Origin: Ephemeroptericola cinctiostellae
Lineage (GTDB): Bacteria; Pseudomonadota; Gammaproteobacteria; Burkholderiales; Burkholderiaceae
Direction: 5' to 3'
Length of the DNA: 64,000 nt
NCBI RefSeq assembly: GCF_003339525.1
Contig: NZ_CP031124.1
Location: 2,232,001 to 2,296,000, forward strand
This document shows positions 17,701 to 28,242 of the stretch, piece after piece (the first letter of the stretch is position 1; each line of letters starts with the position of its first letter). The position numbers were made by a program, and so were the translations under genes. The notes below the pieces were generated by a model. The model was not told the DNA's origin. It worked only from the letters and a program-made list of their open reading frames with translations, and searched no databases.

Positions 17701-20565
17701 ATGAGCCAAACACCATTACTTGATGCCCTTGCCAAATCATTTGAACCCACCGCGCTGGAAAACCATTGGCGCACCCAGTGGGAACAAAAAGAATACGCCC
17801 ATGCTGAGGTTAACCCAGCCCAAGAAGCCTATACCATTTTCCTCCCACCACCCAATGTGACCGGCACACTGCACATGGGGCATGCTTTCAATCAAACGAT
17901 CATGGATGCGTGCGCACGCCACGCGCGGATGTCGGGCAAAAACACCACCTGGATTCCGGGCACCGACCATGCAGGCATTGCCACGCAAATCGTGGTGGAG
18001 CGTCAGTTGGCGGCGGACAATGTGTCGCGTTTTGATTTGGGTCGTGAGCAGTTCACGGCCAAAGTGTGGGAATGGAAAGAAAAATCAGGCAACATCATCA
18101 GCCAACAAATCCATCGCATGGGTTCAAGCATCGATTGGCAACGTGAATATTTCACGATGGATGACACCATGTCAAACGCCGTGACCGAGGCTTTCGTGCG
18201 TTTGCACGACGAGGGGCTGATTTATCGCGGCACACGTTTGGTCAACTGGGATCCAATTTTGGGTACAGCGGTGTCCGATCTTGAAGTCGAAACCGTTGAA
18301 ACCGATGGGTCGATGTGGCACATTCTTTATCCATTCGTTGCTGGCGCACAAAGCATCACCGACAAAGAGGGCAACAGCGAAATGGTCACAGGTTTGACCG
18401 TCGCCACCACCCGCCCAGAAACATTACTTGGTGATGCCGCATTGTGCGTGCACCCTGAGGATGAACGTTACAAGCACCTTGTGGGTCAATTCGTCACATT
18501 GCCTTTGTGTGACCGCCAAATCCCTATCATCGCGGACGAGTACGTCGATGCGGCCTTTGGCACGGGTGTGGTCAAAATCACGCCTGCACATGATTTCAAC
18601 GATTATGCCGTCGGTCAACGCCACGACTTGCCTAAGCTCAACATCCTCAATCTGGATGCAACCATCAACACCCAAGCGCCAGCCGCCTATCAAGGCATGG
18701 ATCGCTTTGTGGCACGTAAGCAAATCGTGGCGGATTTGGACGCGCTCGGTTTATTGGTGAAAGTGGCACCGCACAAACTCCAGCAGCCCAAATCAGAACG
18801 CACAGGCACGGTGATTGAGCCGATGCTGACCGATCAATGGTTCATGGATTTGACTTCTGAAAAAGGTCAAGCTGAAATTGTCCAACCTGCATTGCAAGCG
18901 GTCAATGGGGACGGCACTGCGACTGGCGAAATTCGCCTCGTGCCTGAAAACTGGAACAGCACGTACAACCAGTGGTTGAACAACATCCAAGATTGGTGTA
19001 TTTCTCGTCAATTGTGGTGGGGACATCAAATTCCAGCGTGGTATGCCGACGATGGTCAAGTGTTTGTCGCACGTGACGAAGCCGCCGCTGCCGCCAAAGC
19101 CCAAGCCGCAGGTTACACTGGGACATTGCGCCGCGAGTCCGACGTGCTCGACACATGGTTCTCTTCTGCACTCGTGCCCTTTTCTTCACTGGGCTGGCCT
19201 GAAAACACGCCTGACTTGAATCATTTTTTACCGTCATCGGTGCTGGTCACAGGCTACGACATTATTTTCTTCTGGGTCGCACGCATGGTCATGATGACCA
19301 AGTACTTTACGGGCAAAGTGCCATTCAAAGCGGTCTATGTCCACGGTTTGATTCGTGACGCCGAAGGCAAAAAGATGAGCAAATCCGAGGGCAATGTCCT
19401 CGATCCTGTTGACTTGATCGATGGCATCGAATTGGCACCGCTGCTGGACAAGCGCGTCACAGGTTTGCGCCGCCCAGAAACGGCACCCGCTGTGCGCAAA
19501 GCCACAGAAAAAGAATTCCCCAACGGCATTCCATCGTACGGCACGGATGCACTGCGTTTCACTTTCGCCTCACTCGCCACGCAAGGGCGCAGCATCAATT
19601 TTGATTCCAAACGCTGTGAAGGTTATCGCAATTTCTGCAATAAACTGTGGAATGCGACCCGCTTCGTGCTGATGAACTGTGAGGGTCAGGATTGCGGCAT
19701 CGATGCGAGCGCTGAGTTGGATTATTCGCCTGTTGACCGTTGGATCATCAATGAGTTGCAACGTGTAGAAACCGATGTGAACAAACAGTTCCCAGAATTT
19801 CGCCTCGACATGATTTCGCAAGATTTATACCATTTCGTTTGGAATCATTACTGTGATTGGTATGTTGAACTGGCCAAAGTCACTTTGCAAAACGGCACGC
19901 CTGCGCAAGCTCGCGCGACACGCCGCACACTGATTCGCGTACTGGAAACCATGTTGCGCTTGATTCATCCGATCATGCCGTACATCACCGAAGAGCTGTG
20001 GCAAACCGTTGCCCCATTGGCAGGTATGAAACACACCGACAGCATCATGTTGGCCGCATATCCTGTTGCCGATGACAGCAAAATGACCCCTGAAGCCGAT
20101 GTGTGGATGCACGAATTACAAGGCTTGGTTGACTCATGCCGCAATTTGCGCGGGGAAATGAACCTGTCACCCGCCACCAAAGCACCGCTGTTCATCGCAG
20201 CCCCTGCCGCCTCACTTGATAAGCTGAATGCATTTGCCCCGTATTTGAAAACATTGGCAAAACTGTCTGAAGTGACCGTTGCCGAAATATTGCCACAAGC
20301 CGCGGGTGCGCCTGTGCAAGTGGTGGGCGAAGTGTCATTGATGCTTAAAGTTGAAATTGATGTCGCGGCCGAACGTGAACGCCTGGGTAAAGAAATTGCC
20401 CGTTTAAAGGGTGAAATCGCCAAAGCCAATGGCAAACTCGGCAACCAAGCTTTTGTTGCCAAAGCACCTGCGGCGGTGGTTGAGCAGGAGCAAGCGCGCT
20501 TGGCTGAATTTATCGCCACCGCATCAAAATTAGAGCAACAATTGTCGTCACTGCCCGCGAATTAA
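17701..20565 (+). CDS. valS: Valine--tRNA ligase
   Basis: This class I synthetase of 954 residues charges tRNA-Val and edits mischarged threonine. HIGH-type signature [16 protein letters not shown] near residue 45, the CP1 editing domain in between ([12 protein letters not shown]), KMSKS at about 558, the anticodon-binding domain, and the C-terminal ValRS coiled-coil arm (about 890-950). It is a full-length gene. Confidence 0.98.
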   Translation: MSQTPLLDALAKSFEPTALENHWRTQWEQKEYAHAEVNPAQEAYTIFLPPPNVTGTLHMGHAFNQTIMDACARHARMSGKNTTWIPGTDHAGIATQIVVERQLAADNVSRFDLGREQFTAKVWEWKEKSGNIISQQIHRMGSSIDWQREYFTMDDTMSNAVTEAFVRLHDEGLIYRGTRLVNWDPILGTAVSDLEVETVETDGSMWHILYPFVAGAQSITDKEGNSEMVTGLTVATTRPETLLGDAALCVHPEDERYKHLVGQFVTLPLCDRQIPIIADEYVDAAFGTGVVKITPAHDFNDYAVGQRHDLPKLNILNLDATINTQAPAAYQGMDRFVARKQIVADLDALGLLVKVAPHKLQQPKSERTGTVIEPMLTDQWFMDLTSEKGQAEIVQPALQAVNGDGTATGEIRLVPENWNSTYNQWLNNIQDWCISRQLWWGHQIPAWYADDGQVFVARDEAAAAAKAQAAGYTGTLRRESDVLDTWFSSALVPFSSLGWPENTPDLNHFLPSSVLVTGYDIIFFWVARMVMMTKYFTGKVPFKAVYVHGLIRDAEGKKMSKSEGNVLDPVDLIDGIELAPLLDKRVTGLRRPETAPAVRKATEKEFPNGIPSYGTDALRFTFASLATQGRSINFDSKRCEGYRNFCNKLWNATRFVLMNCEGQDCGIDASAELDYSPVDRWIINELQRVETDVNKQFPEFRLDMISQDLYHFVWNHYCDWYVELAKVTLQNGTPAQARATRRTLIRVLETMLRLIHPIMPYITEELWQTVAPLAGMKHTDSIMLAAYPVADDSKMTPEADVWMHELQGLVDSCRNLRGEMNLSPATKAPLFIAAPAASLDKLNAFAPYLKTLAKLSEVTVAEILPQAAGAPVQVVGEVSLMLKVEIDVAAERERLGKEIARLKGEIAKANGKLGNQAFVAKAPAAVVEQEQARLAEFIATASKLEQQLSSLPAN

Positions 20566-20652
20566 GGGTTAAAATCATGCGCGGTGGGCTGTCAATGGAA
20601 TGCTCACTGCATGAAACATCGCAAACATAAATGATAATTATGGCGCGACACG

Positions 20653-20679
20653 GCGAAGGCCGATCAGCTCGACCTTCGC
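20653..20679 (+). terminator. Hairpin downstream of valS
   Basis: GCGAAGG (20653-20659) pairs with CCTTCGC (20673-20679), followed by a T-rich stretch. It is a probable valS terminator of modest quality. Confidence 0.5.
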
Positions 20680-20760
20680 TTCTATTGGATTTTGGGTGTT
20701 GAATGACATGTGAATGCATGTGGGTTCGATGTCATGCACTCAAAATCTCGTACTGAACCA

Positions 20761-20783
20761 AAAAAAGTAAGTTTTACTTTTTT
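20761..20783 (+). promoter_or_regulatory. 10-bp dyad before the hexokinase gene
   Basis: AAAAAAGTAA (20761-20770) and TTACTTTTTT (20774-20783) form a perfect inverted repeat with a 3-nt centre, 25 bp before the chosen start. It could act as an intrinsic terminator or an operator. A similar core (AAGTAA...TTACTT) lies before the PPIase gene. Confidence 0.45.
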
Positions 20784-20808
20784 TGAATATATGAGGGTAA
20801 GAGACAAA

Positions 20809-22065
20809 ATGGAACTGAATGACGCAATCACTGCGCTGACACTATCAGCAGAACAACTTCAACACATCCGCGACGCACTGGCGGATAAAATTTCTGAAGG
20901 TTTGGCCAAAGAGGGTCAACAAATCAAAGCACTGCCTGCTTTTTTACGCCGTCCAAACGGCCAAGCCAGTGGTGATGCCGTGGTTTTGGATGCTGGTGGC
21001 ACCAATGTGCGTGCAGCTCACATATCGATGCAGGGCAAGGAAGTGGCTTTCATCACTGAACCACAAGCCGATCGCACGTTGATGCATGACGCACAAACAC
21101 CAGGACAAGTGTCGCCCCATGCTTTTTTTGAACGCCAAGCGGCATTGATTCAAAAAATTTGCCCCGCGCCCGAGTTCAACCTTGGCTATTGTTTTTCTTA
21201 CCCATCAACCAACACACCCGACGGCGATGCCGCTTTAGTGAACTGGACCAAAGGCATCAATGTGGCCGACATGATTGGTGTGCCTTTACGCGCCCAATTG
21301 ACTGATGCACTCAAAGCCCAAGGTCAAATCGCGCACCACACCCCCATTTTAAACGACACCGTGACGACACTGGCCGCTGCGGCATGGATGGAGCCAGACT
21401 GCGACACTTACATTGGTCTGATTGCAGGCACAGGCATGAATGCAGCCGGTTTTTACCGCACCGAACAAATCACAAAGCTCTCCACAGATGACGCCAAAGG
21501 TTGGCAAGCCGACGAGCTCATGGCGGTCAACCTTGAAATCGGTAATTTTCACCCGCCCTTTTTATCATCCTTTGATGATGAGCTGGATGCTGCAGGCCTG
21601 GATGACCATCCGGGCAAACAACGTTTGGAAAAAGCATTGGGTGGCAAATACACGGCTGAATTATATGGTCGTATTGTCGGTCGTGAAGCGTGCTTGGCTT
21701 TACCTGATGCGTGGGCGTTTGATCCAGAAGCAGGCTCACGTACACACGCAGGCCACGTCACCCAATTGCGCCGTTATCATGGCATCATGGCCGATGTCGC
21801 CACGGCACTGATTGACCGCTCCGCCGATTTAACGGCCGCAGCACTGGCGGGTGTACTCAAAAGCCAAGATTTAAAAGCTGGCCAACAACACACCGTCGGC
21901 ATCTTGGCTGAAGGCACTTTATTTTGGCAAACCGAAGGTTATCGTGAGCGCGTGGAATCCACACTCAATGCGTTGACCCCAAACCATGTGACTGTGCGTA
22001 TTTTACAAAACACGTCAGATGTCGATGCAAACTTTATCGGTGCGGCTTGTGCGGCCTTGATTTAA
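20809..22065 (+). CDS. Eukaryote-type hexokinase
   Basis: This 418-residue protein is a member of the hexokinase family of the actin-like ATPase fold, not of the ROK or Glk bacterial glucokinase families. The motifs follow the yeast/mammalian pattern: phosphate loop LDAGGTNVR, sugar-binding FSYPSTNT then NWTKG, LNDTVTTL, adenosine site GLIAGTGMN, and NPGK-like HPGKQRLEKALGGKY. It would phosphorylate glucose or a related hexose with ATP. I chose the ATG at 20809; upstream in-frame starts at 20710 and 20791 would include the dyad at 20761-20783. It precedes fbp by 108 bp on the same strand. Confidence 0.88.
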   Translation: MELNDAITALTLSAEQLQHIRDALADKISEGLAKEGQQIKALPAFLRRPNGQASGDAVVLDAGGTNVRAAHISMQGKEVAFITEPQADRTLMHDAQTPGQVSPHAFFERQAALIQKICPAPEFNLGYCFSYPSTNTPDGDAALVNWTKGINVADMIGVPLRAQLTDALKAQGQIAHHTPILNDTVTTLAAAAWMEPDCDTYIGLIAGTGMNAAGFYRTEQITKLSTDDAKGWQADELMAVNLEIGNFHPPFLSSFDDELDAAGLDDHPGKQRLEKALGGKYTAELYGRIVGREACLALPDAWAFDPEAGSRTHAGHVTQLRRYHGIMADVATALIDRSADLTAAALAGVLKSQDLKAGQQHTVGILAEGTLFWQTEGYRERVESTLNALTPNHVTVRILQNTSDVDANFIGAACAALI

Positions 22066-22173
22066 ATCCCACAAAGATAAAAGAAGATGGTGGTTTAAAG
22101 ATAGGTTTTAGTCGAATTGAATAACAACACACAAAGCATTCAACCCTTTTTTAATTTCCACGAAAGACCAAGC

Positions 22174-23187
22174 ATGAAACGTAAATCTTTATCCCGCTAC
22201 CTTATTGAGCAGCAACGCGAGCACAACAATTTACCATCCGATCTGCGCCTGTTGATCGAAATCGTTGCTCGCGCCTGTAAACACATCAGCCATGCCGTTT
22301 CAAAAGGCGAGTTGGGTGATGTTTTGGGTAATGCTGGCACAGACAACGTGCAAGGCGAAGCGCAAAAAAAATTGGACGTATTGACCAATGAAATTTTCTT
22401 AGAAGCCAACGAATGGGGCGGCAACCTTGCTGGCATGGCCTCTGAGGAAATGGAGCACATTTATGAAATTCCAAACCGCTATCCCAAAGGCGAGTATTTA
22501 TTGGTTTATGATCCACTGGATGGCTCATCCAACATCGACATCAATGTCACAGTCGGTACGATTTTCTCTGTATTGAAAAAATCGGATTCACCCGATGCCG
22601 TGTGTGAAAAAGATTTTTTGCAACAAGGTAAAAACCAAGTCGCTGCAGGCTATGCCATTTACGGTCCACAAACACAACTCGTTTTGACCACAGGTCGTGG
22701 CACACATTGCTTCACACTGGATTCAGAGCTCGGCTCATGGGTGCTGACTCAAGAGCACATGCAAGTCCCGACAACAACCAATGAATACGCGGTCAACACC
22801 TCAAATACGCGCCATTGGTTTCCACCCATGACGCGCTACATGAGCGAACTGCTTGCGGGTGAAACGGGCCCTTTGGGTAAAAATTACAACATGCGCTGGG
22901 TGGCTGCAATGGTCGCGGAAGTGCACCGCATCCTCAATCGCGGCGGCATTTTCATGTACCCGTCCGATTCACGCACCCCGGGTCGTCCAGGCCGTTTGCG
23001 CTTGATGTACGAAGCCAACCCAATGGCGATGATCATCGAACAAGCGGGCGGCGTGGCCACCAATGGTGAAATCGCCATCATGGACATCCAACCCACCAGC
23101 CTGCACGAACGTGTGGCGGTGTTCTTGGGCTCGAAAGAAGAAGTTGAGCGCATCACGGCTTATCATCACGACCAAGTATCCAACTAA
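22174..23187 (+). CDS. fbp: Fructose-1,6-bisphosphatase class 1
   Basis: Class I FBPase hydrolyses fructose 1,6-bisphosphate to fructose 6-phosphate, the committed step of gluconeogenesis. The 337-residue protein shows the metal-binding [20 protein letters not shown], the [18 protein letters not shown] substrate region, and EQAGG near the C-terminus. The ATG at 22174 has GAAAGA upstream and gives the usual start for this group; the longer TTG start at 22117 is less likely. Its place after a hexokinase suggests a small sugar-phosphate cluster. Confidence 0.96.
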   Translation: MKRKSLSRYLIEQQREHNNLPSDLRLLIEIVARACKHISHAVSKGELGDVLGNAGTDNVQGEAQKKLDVLTNEIFLEANEWGGNLAGMASEEMEHIYEIPNRYPKGEYLLVYDPLDGSSNIDINVTVGTIFSVLKKSDSPDAVCEKDFLQQGKNQVAAGYAIYGPQTQLVLTTGRGTHCFTLDSELGSWVLTQEHMQVPTTTNEYAVNTSNTRHWFPPMTRYMSELLAGETGPLGKNYNMRWVAAMVAEVHRILNRGGIFMYPSDSRTPGRPGRLRLMYEANPMAMIIEQAGGVATNGEIAIMDIQPTSLHERVAVFLGSKEEVERITAYHHDQVSN

Positions 23188-23201
23188 GCGAACCAACACA
23201 T

Positions 23202-23243
23202 GGGTTGCTTCCCACAGGGTTGCTTCCCGTAAGGTTGTTTCTC
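23202..23243 (+). repeat. 15-bp tandem repeat after fbp
   Basis: gggttgcttccc occurs at 23202-23213 and 23217-23228, with a third degenerate copy at 23233-23243. It may form alternative hairpins; the function is unknown. Confidence 0.6.
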
Positions 23244-23330
23244 ATAAAAAAGGGGTGGGTACACGCCCCCCCACCATGAGGACATAGTGCGTAGTGCACA
23301 ATGCACTATCAAATCTCCACATGAGGCGTT

Positions 23331-24008
23331 ATGATTCGATTTATTACTTCAACGCGCATCCACACCCTCGAAGAATTCATGGCCACAACCCTACTCGGTC
23401 AATCTTTTCAAAGGTTGGCTCGGTTTTCAGCGATGGAAATTAAAGTTGGATTGGATGCCAAAGATGGCTTGGCCACAGTATTTAACCCAGAAATTGAACA
23501 GGCCTCCCCCGAAGACATTTTGGTTTTCATCCACGATGACGTGTGGATTGATGACTGGCTGATTGAATTTCGCCTGAAAGAAGCACTGGCCTCTTTTGAT
23601 GTGATTGGCATCGCTGGCAACCCTTTTCGCGCACCCAAGCAGCGGGGTTGGTATGGCACAATGGATGCACTGGGTGAGGAATTTAAAGCACTCGGAGAAC
23701 CGCGTTACGCCATCGGTCGTATCAATGACACCCCCACGTGCAGCAGCAACATTTCACCGATTGAGGTCAAACTGCTCGATGGTGTGTTCATCGCGGTGAA
23801 AGCCTCAACGTTTCATGCATCTGGCATACGTTTTGACCCCCAATTTCTCTATCACCATTATGATTTAGACCTGAGTCGACAATGCGAACAAGCAGGTTTA
23901 AAAATGGGCATTTGGCCCATCGCTCTGACCCACGCCCAAACCATTGGTGATTTGGGTTCGGCATGGTTTGATTCAGGCACCGCTTATTTAAAAAAATGGT
24001 CAGACTAA
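23331..24008 (+). CDS. GT-A type glycosyltransferase-like protein
   Basis: This 225-residue protein resembles family 2-like glycosyltransferases. It has a Rossmann-like N-terminal part, VFIHDDVWIDDW (an HDD motif in the DxD position, near residue 65), an acceptor-site region with LLDGVFIAVKAS, and YHHYDLDLSRQCEQAG near the C-terminus. There is no membrane segment. The acceptor and sugar cannot be predicted. GAGG lies 8 nt before the ATG. It is a single gene between fbp and recA. Confidence 0.78.
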   Translation: MIRFITSTRIHTLEEFMATTLLGQSFQRLARFSAMEIKVGLDAKDGLATVFNPEIEQASPEDILVFIHDDVWIDDWLIEFRLKEALASFDVIGIAGNPFRAPKQRGWYGTMDALGEEFKALGEPRYAIGRINDTPTCSSNISPIEVKLLDGVFIAVKASTFHASGIRFDPQFLYHHYDLDLSRQCEQAGLKMGIWPIALTHAQTIGDLGSAWFDSGTAYLKKWSD

Positions 24009-24131
24009 GCCACCCCATTCACATTCAACCGTCACTCGGTAAAAAGCCATACCCAGCATGCGTTACCCCTTGATTTTATGTTAAAGTAACGCATCATTTT
24101 TCACATCGCACATCAACGAAAGACCCACAAC

Positions 24132-25268
24132 ATGGCCACAAGACCCGACTCAAAACCCGCTGTCAACCAAGCAGGTAATGCAGAAGATAAAGCCAAAGCT
24201 TTGGCCGCTGCACTTGCACAAATTGAAAAACAATTCGGCAAAGGCTCAATCATGCGCTTGGGCGACAACAATGAGCAACCTGACATTTCAGTGGTCTCCA
24301 CAGGCTCTTTGGGATTGGACGTTGCATTGGGTGTTGGCGGTTTGCCACGCGGCCGTGTGATTGAAATTTACGGCCCAGAATCATCAGGCAAAACCACATT
24401 GACCTTACACGTCGTGGCTGAAATGCAGAAACTCGGTGGCACATGCGCCTTCGTCGATGCAGAGCATGCATTGGATGTCAGCTATGCCCAAAAGCTTGGT
24501 GTGAACTTGACCGACCTACTGATTTCTCAACCCGACACAGGCGAACAGGCCCTTGAAATGGTTGACGCATTGGTGCGTTCAGGTGCAGTTGACCTCATCA
24601 TCGTCGACTCGGTGGCTGCCCTCGTACCCAAAGCTGAGATTGAAGGCGACATGGGGGCATCTTTACCAGGCTTGCAAGCACGCCTGATGAGTCAAGCATT
24701 GCGTAAACTCACGGCTTCCATCAGCCGCAGCCAATGCACTGTGATTTTCATTAACCAAATCCGTATGAAAATCGGTGTGATGTTTGGCTCTCCCGAAACC
24801 ACAACGGGCGGTAACGCCCTCAAATTTTATGCTTCTGTTCGCCTTGACATCCGCCGCATTGGCGGCATCAAAAAAGGTGAAGAAGTACTGGGCAACGAAA
24901 CCCGCGTGAAAATTGTCAAAAACAAAGTTGCGCCCCCCTTCAAAGAAGCCATTTTTGACATCCTTTACGGTGAAGGCATCTCGCGCGAAGGTGAGGTCAT
25001 TGACATGGGTGTGGCCGCAGGCATCGTTGATAAAGCAGGGGCATGGTACAGCTACGGCAAAGACCGCATCGGCCAAGGCAAAGACAATGCGCGTGAATAT
25101 TTACGTGACAACCCCGCCGTCGCGGTGGAAATCGAAAACTTGGTCCGGGATAAACTGGGTGTGAAAGCCCGTGCCATTCTGAGTGAACCCAAAGGCGCCA
25201 GTAAAGCAGAAAAAACCGCAAAAGCGCCTAAAGAAGTTGAAGCCGCTGCTGAAGATGATGCGATTTAA
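24132..25268 (+). CDS. recA: Recombinase RecA
   Basis: RecA forms filaments on single-stranded DNA for strand exchange and triggers LexA self-cleavage. The 378-residue protein has Walker A GPESSGKT (near residue 78), the Walker [17 protein letters not shown] region, DNA-binding loops L1 and L2 ([32 protein letters not shown]) and a C-terminal acidic tail. I see no clear LexA box in the 120 bp upstream. recX follows after a terminator. Confidence 0.98.
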   Translation: MATRPDSKPAVNQAGNAEDKAKALAAALAQIEKQFGKGSIMRLGDNNEQPDISVVSTGSLGLDVALGVGGLPRGRVIEIYGPESSGKTTLTLHVVAEMQKLGGTCAFVDAEHALDVSYAQKLGVNLTDLLISQPDTGEQALEMVDALVRSGAVDLIIVDSVAALVPKAEIEGDMGASLPGLQARLMSQALRKLTASISRSQCTVIFINQIRMKIGVMFGSPETTTGGNALKFYASVRLDIRRIGGIKKGEEVLGNETRVKIVKNKVAPPFKEAIFDILYGEGISREGEVIDMGVAAGIVDKAGAWYSYGKDRIGQGKDNAREYLRDNPAVAVEIENLVRDKLGVKARAILSEPKGASKAEKTAKAPKEVEAAAEDDAI

Positions 25269-25284
25269 CCTGAAGGCATGTACG

Positions 25285-25315
25285 AAAACCCTGCGAGTGC
25301 GGGGTTTTTATTTTT
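25285..25315 (+). terminator. recA terminator
   Basis: AAAACCC pairs with GGGTTTT, followed by a long T-rich run. recX is expressed by partial read-through in many bacteria, and such a terminator fits that pattern. Confidence 0.8.
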
Positions 25316-25362
25316 AAACACATGTTTGTTTTTATTTGATCAATCCAACCACACGGCAACAC

Positions 25363-26001
25363 ATGGTGCCCAGAATAACTCATGACGATGATGACGATGC
25401 TTTCGAACAATTTGAACCCTTTGAAGGGTTCAAAAAAGTCCACAGCGCGCACATCACAGACACCCAAGATGCAGAGCAAGCACATCAAGCATCCGACATC
25501 ACCCTATTAAGCGCCAAAGATTGGCGCCAAAAGGTTCGCACCCGCGCCATCACCTACTTGTCACGCCGTGAATACAGTCGTGTCGAACTGCGCAAGAAAG
25601 TTCTATTGTCATTGCGACACTTTGATTGCGAGGATGACCTCGGTTCATCCATCGCCGATGAAGTTTTAGACGATTTGGCACAACACAATTGGCAATCGGA
25701 TGTCCGTGTGGCGGCATCGGTGGCCAAAGTGAAGGGTGAACGTTACGGCAATGCACGTGTCAAACATGAGCTTAAACAACAAGGACTGGACAGCGAACTC
25801 ATCACCGAAGCTTTAGAACAATTGGCCAGCACAGAGCTTAAACGCGCCCACGACGTGTGGCTCAAAAAATTTGGCCAGTCACCCGCCGACCTCAAGGAAA
25901 AAGCCAAACAAATTCGCTTTATGGCCAGTCGCGGCTTTGGCTTTGACGTCATCAACAAAGTCATTAAAAATGCCGATGACCTGTTTGATGACATGCCATA
26001 A
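25363..26001 (+). CDS. recX: Regulatory protein RecX
   Basis: RecX binds inside the RecA filament groove and limits its activity. The protein of about 212 residues has the typical three-helix repeats (SRREYSRVELRKKV, then ERYGNARVKHELKQQGLDSELI). A long acidic N-terminal segment (DDDDDAFEQFEPFEGF) precedes them and is not part of the core family. The ATG at 25363 was chosen; an in-frame TTG at 25336 is also possible. It is on the same strand as recA, the conserved arrangement. Confidence 0.9.
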   Translation: MVPRITHDDDDDAFEQFEPFEGFKKVHSAHITDTQDAEQAHQASDITLLSAKDWRQKVRTRAITYLSRREYSRVELRKKVLLSLRHFDCEDDLGSSIADEVLDDLAQHNWQSDVRVAASVAKVKGERYGNARVKHELKQQGLDSELITEALEQLASTELKRAHDVWLKKFGQSPADLKEKAKQIRFMASRGFGFDVINKVIKNADDLFDDMP

Positions 26002-26135
26002 AAAAACATGACCCTCCGTCATGCAAGATGCCACTGGAGGAGATGTTGTAAGTAAGTCATCGTCTCAATGCACAACCGTAAGTCTCTATTTTTTATAAAA
26101 GAGCCAAGTACCGAACAATCCTTTAAAACAAATAA

Positions 26136-26180
26136 AAAAACCGCCGTTCCCGAATCATCAAGGGGAACAGCGGCTTTTTA
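26136..26180. terminator. Terminator between recX and the PPIase gene
   Basis: Stem CCGCCGTTCCC with an imperfect complement (one A mismatch) is flanked by A-runs and T-runs on both sides, so it can serve the convergent recX (+) and PPIase (-) transcripts. Confidence 0.75.
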
Positions 26181-26198
26181 CACCCAATCATTGCCTGA

Positions 26199-27044
26199 TT
26201 ATTTTTTATCGCCTGCGGGTGCTGGCGCGGCAGCGGGTGCTGCGGCTGCATCTTTCTTCGGCAAGAAACCTTCTTGCAGCGTTTTCATGTAATTTTGTTT
26301 CGCCATTTCCAAAATCTGTGGCTTCACTTGATCAAATGGTGGCACGGGCGGTTGATTTGCAGGTGCTTTTGCATCGCGCGGAGCCTCCACCAATTGAATC
26401 ACGTGGTAGCCAAACTGAGATTTTACAGGTTTTTCCGTGATCCCATTGGCAGTCAATTTGCCCGCTGCATCAGCGAATTCTGGCACCCATTTATCCAATG
26501 TATTCCAACCCAAGTCGCCACCATTTGCAGCCGAACCCGTGTCTTTAGTGCCTTTTGCCAAATCGGCAAACTTTGCACCCGTTTTCAACTTAGCAATGAT
26601 TTCATTGGCTTGTGATTCAGAATCAACCAAAATATGACGCAAATGGTATTCTTGACCCGCACCTTTCATTTTCGCAACTTGTTCATCGTATACTTTTTTC
26701 AACTCTTCATCCGTTGGTTTAAATGCTTCCATTTTCAAACGCATGTATTCAGACATGATGACTTGATCTTGCTGCAAGGCCAACAACATTTTGGTGTGGT
26801 CTGTTTTGTCCAAACCATCTTTTTTAGCCGCCTCAACCACCGCCCCTTGAACTGCAATGGCTTCTTCAATTTTTGCACGCTGTTCTGGTGTCACCGGTTG
26901 ATTTGGATTTTCTTTGTTCATGTCCGCAACAATGGTGTCCACCAGTTGTGTCGAAGTGTATTTGGTCTCGGACGATTTATTGCATGCAGACAAACCAACA
27001 ACGCCTGCCAATAATACGGCAACTAAAGTACTGCTCTTTTTCAT
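26199..27044 (-). CDS. PpiC-type peptidyl-prolyl isomerase lipoprotein
   Basis: This is a parvulin-type folding catalyst. The 281-residue precursor has a lipoprotein signal (hydrophobic 7-18, lipobox LSAC with Cys21), a SurA/PrsA-like N-terminal chaperone region, and a PpiC rotamase domain (about 130-225; YHLRHILVDSESQANEIIAKL and NGGDLGW). It should be anchored at the periplasmic side of a membrane and help fold exported proteins. The C-terminus is Ala/Pro-rich. Start chosen at 27044 with AAGG 10 nt upstream; the ATG at 27053 is an alternative. Confidence 0.9.
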   Translation of the reverse strand: MKKSSTLVAVLLAGVVGLSACNKSSETKYTSTQLVDTIVADMNKENPNQPVTPEQRAKIEEAIAVQGAVVEAAKKDGLDKTDHTKMLLALQQDQVIMSEYMRLKMEAFKPTDEELKKVYDEQVAKMKGAGQEYHLRHILVDSESQANEIIAKLKTGAKFADLAKGTKDTGSAANGGDLGWNTLDKWVPEFADAAGKLTANGITEKPVKSQFGYHVIQLVEAPRDAKAPANQPPVPPFDQVKPQILEMAKQNYMKTLQEGFLPKKDAAAAPAAAPAPAGDKK

Positions 27045-27108
27045 AACGCCCATTCCTTATGTGTTTGGGTTAAATAAATAAAATAAAACAACAAATTACA
27101 GTTAATGA

Positions 27109-27127
27109 CAAAGTAAAGTTTACTTTG
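27109..27127. promoter_or_regulatory. 9-bp dyad upstream of the PPIase gene
   Basis: CAAAGTAAA (27109-27117) and TTTACTTTG (27119-27127) form a perfect palindrome about one central base, 65 bp before the PPIase start. It resembles an operator. Confidence 0.4.
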
Positions 27128-27307
27128 CACTTGCTTAAGTTTCAAGACAGTTTCAAGACGTTAATTGCCTTACTTCACGTAGCTGAATGATCAACCAACC
27201 TGCACTAAAACCCCGTTTTGAAGCAGGGTGTTTCGATCAATTCAACACAAAACCCATGAACAACCAATCAAGCCATAAATCAAAACATTAAATTTCTGAT
27301 GAACCCG
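27128..27307. other. Spacer between the PPIase gene and bolA
   Basis: Together with the dyad region this makes a 263-bp gap between two minus-strand genes. It holds a possible promoter for the PPIase but no gene that I can support. Confidence 0.4.
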
Positions 27308-27577
27308 TTAAACCAATGTTGCGATAGATTCAATGCGCAAAGCATGGATCGGATGAGGCATCAAATCAGCCATTGCAGCGTACACCAATCGGTGCTGAGC
27401 CATCCGTGTCAAGCCATTGAACTTTAATGACACAATCCGCACTGCAAAATGACGCGCACCGCCACGGGCACCCACATGCCCAGCATGCAAGTGCGATTCA
27501 TCCATCACACTCAACTCAGTGGGTGACAATGCCGCAATCAAACGAGCCTCTAATTCCGCCTGCACATCATTCATCAT
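27308..27577 (-). CDS. BolA family protein
   Basis: This 89-residue protein has the BolA fold, with the helix-turn motif HFAVRIVSLKFNGLTRMAQHRLVYAAM and the conserved His of the Fe-S/glutaredoxin interface (HLHAGH, residues about 26-31). BolA proteins partner with monothiol glutaredoxins in iron-sulfur cluster handling and stress response. The start overlaps the yciB stop (ATGA), so the two are translationally coupled. Confidence 0.9.
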   Translation of the reverse strand: MMNDVQAELEARLIAALSPTELSVMDESHLHAGHVGARGGARHFAVRIVSLKFNGLTRMAQHRLVYAAMADLMPHPIHALRIESIATLV

Positions 27578-28113
27578 GCTTCATCCTGTGGTAAATGCTT
27601 CGCCAACCAAACCCCTTGAAGCACCGTAAACAACAGTGTCAAAGCCAAACTGCCGTACAACTTAAAATTGAACCACACATCATCCGAGAAGCTGTAAGCG
27701 ATGTAAATATTCAAAGTACCCAAAAATATAAAGAAACCCGCCCACATCAAACCCAACTGTTTCCACACACCATCTGCCAGCACCAACTCATGTCCCAACA
27801 ACAATTTCAGCATGTTTTTATTGAATACATACTGCCCCACCAATATGGCCAAGCCCATGCTCCATTCCAACACGCTAAATTTCCATTTTAGAAAGATGGT
27901 TTCGTGAAAATAAATGCTCATACTGCCCAAAAGGACAATCAAAACCAAGCTCACCCAATGAATGATTTGAATGGGAATTTTTTTCCATTTCATTAACAAC
28001 ATCTGCACCGCAGTCGATGCCATGGCCACGCCAGTTGCCAGAAACATGTCATTGGTCAATTTATAACTGAGAAAAAACAAGACAACTGGGAAAAAATCAA
28101 TCAAAGTTTTCAT
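27574..28113 (-). CDS. yciB: Intracellular septation protein A (YciB)
   Basis: YciB is an inner-membrane protein of 179 residues with five to six membrane segments (starting FFPVVLFFLSYKL). It is linked to septum formation and envelope synthesis, though its exact role is unsettled. The start at 28113 (MKTLIDFF) gives the standard length; the in-frame extension to 28182 has no homology. It is coupled to bolA, the usual Burkholderiales order. Confidence 0.93.
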   Translation of the reverse strand: MKTLIDFFPVVLFFLSYKLTNDMFLATGVAMASTAVQMLLMKWKKIPIQIIHWVSLVLIVLLGSMSIYFHETIFLKWKFSVLEWSMGLAILVGQYVFNKNMLKLLLGHELVLADGVWKQLGLMWAGFFIFLGTLNIYIAYSFSDDVWFNFKLYGSLALTLLFTVLQGVWLAKHLPQDEA

Positions 28114-28242
28114 GGACTCTTTGCTCAAAGGTATAGGACATGCGTCAAATAAAATCAAAAAAGAACAAGACCGCCAAAACACAAGCGGCCTTGCATCTTA
28201 ATCCAACAAAATGGACAATTGGTGTGCATTTTACCCCTGTTT

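Noticed and set aside
20710..20808. Longer hexokinase start
   Set aside because: It would translate through a perfect dyad and adds residues with no family match.
24009..24131. LexA box upstream of recA
   Set aside because: No CTGT-N8-ACAG-type palindrome is visible, so SOS control cannot be supported from the sequence.
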